This document shows positions 58,450 to 64,000 of a stretch of DNA of 64,000 nt, one piece after another. The DNA is taken from the NCBI RefSeq assembly GCF_000499845.2, contig NC_023756.2, positions 5,809,452-5,873,451 on the forward strand, given 5' to 3'. Both the position numbers and the translations under genes were made by a program. Below the pieces are notes generated by a model. It did no database searches and was not told the origin of the DNA. It was given only the letters and a program-made list of their open reading frames with translations. The first letter of the stretch is position 1; the number at the start of each line of letters is the position of its first letter. This DNA comes from Phaseolus vulgaris. Lineage: Eukaryota > Streptophyta > Magnoliopsida > Fabales > Fabaceae.

Positions 58450-59247
58450 AAATGTTTAATTCTTATAGAAGATGTGTGTATGTGTGTCTTAAGTGCTTCT
58501 AAGGTTGAGGGATCTATTTCAAAATATAATGTTGACTCTACTGTTTGACTTCTGGTGAGTATTAAAAGAATTGTAAACTGGGAAGAATTTTATTGAGGTC
58601 CCACGATAGGTGTAAAATATTCTTACCAGATATGAGCTGAAATTGTTCGAGATAGATGTCTGAGTTATTGGGATTAAATGACCTCTTCGTTGAAGGGTTG
58701 TTGAGCTTTAATGATGAAAACTGAGTGATCCACCTAAAAAAAACTCTATGACATTCAAATAAGTACAAGTTTAATGGAATATGAGTATATAAATAAGTAA
58801 GTAAAGTTAAGTGAGTACTCTCTTAATAATAATAAATCTATATTTGTAGGCTTTTTAAAAATAATCTAATTAACTAATATTCGTTATCAAATGTCAAGTA
58901 AATTCTAGTGGTAATAAAAGTCAATTTCTTCTAATATGACTGAGTTATATAGATATTCATTTGGTTAATTTTCATTATTACAAGTGTGCATTATTTACTC
59001 GGTATTTTTACTCTGTATTTTCTTTTTGTACTGTATAGTACAATAATCATTTAACATTTTAAATAGAAAATGATAGATAAAAGAAAATTAAAACATGAAA
59101 ATAAAAAAGAAAAAAAAAAGAAAATCTTGGGTTCGCACGATCTACACATTTACAGAGACACAGTGAACAGGTTGACGAGGAACGTCAACGTTTTCAAATA
59201 CAGTTCGGTGCTGTTTTTCTTTAATGTGGAAGTTTCAGTATTATAAC
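58450..59247. other. Upstream region of the tryptophan synthase gene
   Basis: No gene seen. Sequence past 59100 is less A+T rich and probably contains the promoter. Confidence 0.5.
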
Positions 59248-59257
59248 TTATATATAT
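59248..59257 (+). promoter_or_regulatory. Candidate TATA box of the TrpB2 gene
   Basis: CTTATATATATC lies about 95 bp before the ATG at 59351. A second TATATAG at about 59277 is nearer and equally possible. Confidence 0.4.
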
Positions 59258-59350
59258 CAGCAGAGAGTTAGAGTTTTATATAGTGCTAGAGTAGAACTTC
59301 TATTTCTGCAACATTCATCAGTAACTAGTTTTTCATCTCCTGAACAGAAA

Positions 59351-62320
59351 ATGATGTCTCACTGTGTTTTCCCTGTTGATCCAGCTACTCCTTCACCTTT
59401 CTTCCACTCTAAAGGTACTTTCCTTCTTACTTTCCATGATAAGTATATTACTATTCTACAGCAAGTTAATCTCAAAGTTCATTCCACAAATTTTCAGGCT
59501 TTTTGTGCTTATGGGGTTTTATAAGATGAAAAATTTAAAGACCCCAACTGATATTTTTCTATTCATAAACAAACAAGGGAAAAAATCCAAGTGGGAGACA
59601 AACAACTGTTAGGATAAGTAATTTAAAATAGTGCACACTACACTGTCAAACTCAGATTTGCAGATTTGGTTGCTAAATTTTATATAATCAAATGGGGATT
59701 GCGATTTTGTTTTGACCTTTGATTCCTGGTCTGCATAAATTGGTTATTACTTATGATTACTTGTTCTTGTTTTGTCAACTTCAGTTGGAAAGCCATGGTC
59801 TCAGAGATTTGCCTTGAGTGTTAGGCCAATGCACCCTAAGAGGGTTTCAAGTGCCTGCAGAGTGAGAGCAACTTTGGGTGATGCTGATAAATCAATTGGA
59901 ATTCCACGCCAATGGTACAATGTTATTGCCGATCTTCCAATAAAGCCACCTCCACCGTTGCATCCTCAGACTTTTGAACCAATCAAACCAGAAGACTTGT
60001 CACCCCTTTTTCCTGATGAGTTAATCAGACAAGAGATAACCAGTGACAGATTCATAGACATACCAGATGAAGTTCTTGATGTTTACAAGCTTTGGCGCCC
60101 AACCCCTCTCATTAGGTTTGATTATCTATCATGTATATACTATCACTTTTCCATGGAGTTGTTTGGAAGAATGCTATTATTGGCTAAAATTTATTGAAAA
60201 CCACCAAATTTTGCATTTTCCAATAAATTTTAACTAAAGTATCAAGTCTTAGAAAAAGGGTGTTAAATAGTATGTTGCTAGCACTTCTCTTTGAGATATT
60301 GTCTAAAGATTATCTACTCTGATGAATTTAGAGCCAAGAGACTGGAAAAGCTTCTTGATACGCCAGCTAGGATTTACTACAAGTACGAAGGAGTAAGCCC
60401 CGCGGGATCACACAAACCGAACTCTGCTGTGCCACAAGCCTGGTATAATTTACAAGAAGGTGTCAAGAAAGTTGTGACTGAAACTGGTGCTGGACAGTGG
60501 GGAAGTGCATTGTCCTTTGCATGCAGCATATTTGGCCTTGAATGTGAGGTATGAGCCTGTGGGGATTGGATTCAGTGAGAACTCAACAAACTGAACTAAT
60601 GGGTTTGCTCAATCAAAGATGTCTTGAATGCTACTAATTTCTTGCTAGTGCTGGTACATTTAACTGTGTTATCATGCATGCATCTTTGTTTACAACTAAC
60701 AAGAAAAATGTAATTGAAATGGCATCGAATTAGTTGTGCACTATGAAAGCAATCACCAATGGTAGTTTCTTGTTTACCCCTTCTTCTGATCTTTTGTTTT
60801 AGGCCAACAAAGTTAGCAGTAATCGAATGATTTCATTCTCAGGATATGAAACTATGGTGTTTAGTTAAATGGTTTATATATGTAGGTGTGGCAAGTACGC
60901 GCTTCTTATGATTCAAAACCTTATCGGAGGTTGATGATGCAAACATGGGGTGCAAAAGTGCATCCATCTCCATCTATGATCACTGAGGCTGGTCAGAGAT
61001 TGCTTCAACAGGATCCATCAAGCCCAGGGAGTTTAGGCATAGCCATATCAGAAGCTGTGGAGGTTGCTGCTAAAAATGCTGATACAAAGTACTGCTTGGG
61101 GAGTGTACTCAACCATGTTTTACACCACCAGAGTGTTATAGGAGAAGAGTGCATCAAACAAATGGAAGCTATTGGTGAAACCCCTGATGTCATTATAGGA
61201 TGTACTGGTGGTGGCTCCAACTTTGCAGGACTAAGCTTTCCATTCCTTAGAGAGAAGCTCAATAAGAAAATCAATCCTGTTATAAGAGCAGTTGAACCTT
61301 CAGCATGCCCTTCATTAACAAAAGGAGTGTATGCATATGATTATGGTGACACAGCAGGGATGACTCCATTGATGAAAATGCACACACTTGGGCATGACTT
61401 TATTCCGGATCCAATTCATGCTGGTAATAACTTGTTATGCTGATAGAGTTTGCCGTTATAGAATTTAATTTTTGAAAGTGGGTAGCTTAGCTTGTGTTGA
61501 TTTGGTCCTTGAAAATATGTGTCTACACATTCTAGTCCTTGAATTTCTCAACACAACAAGTTTGTCCAAATCTTTCAACTTCATGACAATCTAGTGCAGG
61601 CATCTATGAACTTTTAAGACAAATTTAGTTCCCAAATTGGTTCAACTTCATGACAGAAGGATTAATTAGTCAAAATGGTGACAAATTCAAGGACTAATTG
61701 TATTAACAAACTTTCAAGGAGAAAATCAACATAGTTTTTCATTTTCGGGTATGGTGTTGTCTACTTACTATCACATTTCCTTTTGCATTAACATTTTTGC
61801 TTATTTGTAGGGGGTTTGCGTTACCACGGAATGGCACCATTGATCTCACATGTTTATGACTTGGGTCTAATGGAAGCAATTTCAATTCCACAAACAGAAT
61901 GTTTTCAAGGTAATTCTCATTCTCATCTCAAGGAAGAACACAATAAGCCAGATTAGACAGAAGTTATAAGGCTAAACAATTCACTTGGCACAATAACTAT
62001 AGAGAGTAAGTGCTTAGCCAAATTAAGATGATGTAGGATGAAATTGTGTGTTTTTGGTTACAGGTGCTATACAGTTTGCCAGGTCTGAAGGGTTGATACC
62101 AGCTCCTGAACCAACTCATGCCATAGCTGCAACCATTAGGGAAGCTATTCGTTGCAGAGAGAGTGGGGAGGCCAAGGTTATTTTGACAGCAATGTGTGGA
62201 CATGGCCATTTTGATCTGCCAGCTTATGAAAAGTATTTGCAAGGTAACATGGTTGACCTCTCATTCTCAGAGGAGAAGGTTAAAGCTTCACTGGCCAATA
62301 TTCCTCAAGTGATTCCTTGA
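59351..62320 (+). CDS. TSB: Tryptophan synthase beta chain type 2, plastid-targeted
   Basis: A PLP enzyme that joins indole with L-serine to give tryptophan. The length, the long N-terminal insert and [11 protein letters not shown] place it in the TrpB2 class, like Arabidopsis At5g38530, not the TrpB1 class that pairs with the alpha subunit. Exons are 59351-59414, 59785-60115, 60332-60548, 60886-61423, 61811-61909 and 62064-62320; the joined frame is open for 501 residues. The N-terminal 50-55 residues are Ser/Arg-rich without acids near the start ([20 protein letters not shown]), as for a chloroplast transit peptide. The PLP lysine is expected at about residue 160 in GSHKPNSA, and the phosphate-binding GGGSN at about 312-316. 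There is no lesion. A second in-frame ATG follows the first directly. Confidence 0.95.
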
Positions 62321-63650
62321 GCTGAGGCTTAAAGCTTCACTCTCAACACATTATGTGTCTGAGTTTGCTTCAGTGCTTTTCATCCCTTTCCACTGATTTG
62401 TTATATCTAGTTTGTATTATGGAAAAACACATCAATCTATATATAATTGATAGTTTGAATTCTTTAATATAAACTTTGACTTACCTTATTTTGGTAGAGC
62501 CCATAAAATGGACCACACTTTAGATGTGTCAAATCAAACTTCTTATCAAATTTGAATTGGCTTTTGCTTCCTCGCTGTATATATTGTCACATGTAATATA
62601 TAATTTTTTTAAATATCCAAAATATTCTTACAATTTTATAGGGGTAATTTGTATTAGGAAATAGGAATATGAAAATGATTTTGAAATGGAGAATGTCCAT
62701 AATTATGAATTTTGGTTTATGGATTTGAATTTCTATATTAATGTTTTGTTTAGATCAGAATTTGATAAAGTTGATTTGAAGAAAAAGTATGAAAAAAAGT
62801 GATATTGGTTGAATTACTCTAAATAAAGTAAAAAATTAGAAAAAGTTTATGAAAATTTGTGAGTGATTGAAATTATATTTTTTAAATTGATAAAAATATA
62901 AGTTTATAAATTTATCCTTATATTTAAAAATTGTTAAAAACGTAATTTGATTTATTTATTTATAAATTATAATTATTTTTAATTAAAATTTTATTTAAAT
63001 ACGTATAATTATAAATATTTGATAAAAAATTATTTTTATATTAAATAACATGATTATTTTTATCTTTATTTTTTTTAACTAATATTATTATTATATAAAT
63101 TTATTTCTTTATTATTAAAAATACATTTATAATTTATATATAATATGATTAACTAAGTTATTTTATAATTATTATTTTCTTGTAATTTTGATTATATTTG
63201 AATTGTAATTTTATTTTAAATAAAAATAATAATAATTTAAGTTTAAAATAAAATAAAAAATTATAACTAACTATATATATATATATATATATAACTTTCT
63301 TCACAACTCTTTTCTAACCCTTTTCTAGCATGCAAACAAATTTTGAATGCATAACTCTTTTCGTTTTCATGTTTTCTATAATTTATTGTTTTAATTTTTA
63401 TACTTTTTTGTGCACAATACAAATTTTCTTTTTTTGCCAAAAATAATGGGACCTAAATTTAAAATAACAATGGCAACACATTTAACTTAAAGTGGGGTAT
63501 GCAAATTTCAGATATTTTACACATAATAATCTGGTAGAAAAGACAATATTGTTCAACTTTCTTCTACTTTACAAATCGTGTCTGGAAATAAATAGACCAG
63601 ACAACCACTGAAAAACATCTTTAAATACGCTGACAAAACTCAAGAATCAC
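62321..63650. other. TrpB2 3' flank and A+T-rich DNA
   Basis: Probable 3' UTR to about 62460, then very A+T-rich DNA with an (AT)n run at about 63271-63292. No gene recognised. Confidence 0.55.
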
Positions 63651-63818
63651 ACATCACTCAAAATGTCAAAAAAAATCACTCTATAACTGTCGGAATATGT
63701 TCTTCAACATCACTCAAAATGTCAAAAAAAATCACTTTATAAGTGTCAGAATATGTTCTTCAACATCACTCGAAATGTCAAAAAAAATCACTCTATAAGT
63801 GTTAGAATATGTTCTTCA
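63651..63818. repeat. Three-copy 56-bp tandem repeat
   Basis: Units start at 63651, 63707 and 63763 with ACATCACTCAAAATGTCAAA and end GAATATGTTCTTCA. Copies differ at a few positions (for example CTCTATAACTG, CTTTATAAGTG, CTCTATAAGTG). It may extend into a satellite outside its flanks, but single-copy sequence resumes at 63819. Confidence 0.94.
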
Positions 63819-64000
63819 ACGTATATAGCAAAACAATAATAGACTATGTTGAAAATTGACATAGTGGAAAAAACAAAAGTCAATTAATAGATTTTGAAAA
63901 TACAATAGATTTAGAAAATTGAATTATGTGTACGTTTTGTTCTTGGTGACGTTTTTGGCTTTGCTTGATAATGAGATCGTATACTTTGCATGTACTATGT
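63819..64000. other. Window end, nothing recognised
   Basis: Unique-looking A+T-rich DNA without an open frame of note. Confidence 0.5.

Noticed and set aside
63651..63818. CRISPR-like array
   Set aside because: Units are head-to-tail without unique spacers, in a plant nuclear context; it is a plain tandem repeat.

Overview
The window is nuclear DNA of a dicot plant. Introns carry standard GT/AG borders, the intergenic DNA is very A+T rich, and there is a dense load of plant transposons. The large CC-NBS-LRR gene, the short CACTA elements starting CACTACAAGAAAA and the miniature LTR elements together suggest a papilionoid legume of the Phaseolus/Vigna type. That genus-level reading is an inference. 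All gene structures below were joined by hand from splice sites and reading phase.

Layout. Positions 1-1734 are A+T rich with an odd G+C-rich island. A decayed Ty1/copia element occupies 1740-6827. A decayed LINE (ORF1 plus endonuclease, no reverse transcriptase) lies at about 8165-11055. Positions 11765-18570 hold small transposons (CACTA MITEs, a TRIM with target duplications, a 5'-truncated LINE end) in unannotated DNA. A resistance gene of the CC-NBS-LRR class runs from a promoter near 18580 to a stop at 33871. It has two 5'-UTR introns, a frameshifted NB-ARC exon and five extra LRR exons, all in phase 0. A YIF1-type Golgi/ER membrane protein gene faces it on the minus strand (34728-37690).

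Positions 38270-40500 are a graveyard: pieces of an old copia element surround a hAT-like element carrying a broken PPR gene fragment. A young but coding-defective copia element follows at 40993-45519, then a second TRIM (45937-46168). A two-exon DUF1262 gene lies at 47997-49857. Next come a decayed MITE, a 2.4 kb solo LTR with internal tandem repeats (51179-53614), a copia RT relic (minus strand, about 54050-54400) and a Ty3/gypsy gag-protease relic (minus strand, about 56560-58440). The last gene is a plastid-type tryptophan synthase beta type 2 (59351-62320, six exons). The right end is A+T rich and holds a 3 x 56 bp tandem repeat.

The four cellular genes (NLR, YIF1, DUF1262, TrpB2) have unrelated housekeeping or defence roles and do not form a pathway. 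I found no tRNA, rRNA or CRISPR-like array, and no clearly new biological system. The points most worth a second look are the NLR with two mutually compensating frameshifts and serially duplicated LRR exons, the MITE-in-MITE nesting in its 5'-UTR intron, the gene-fragment-carrying hAT-like element, and the solo LTR.
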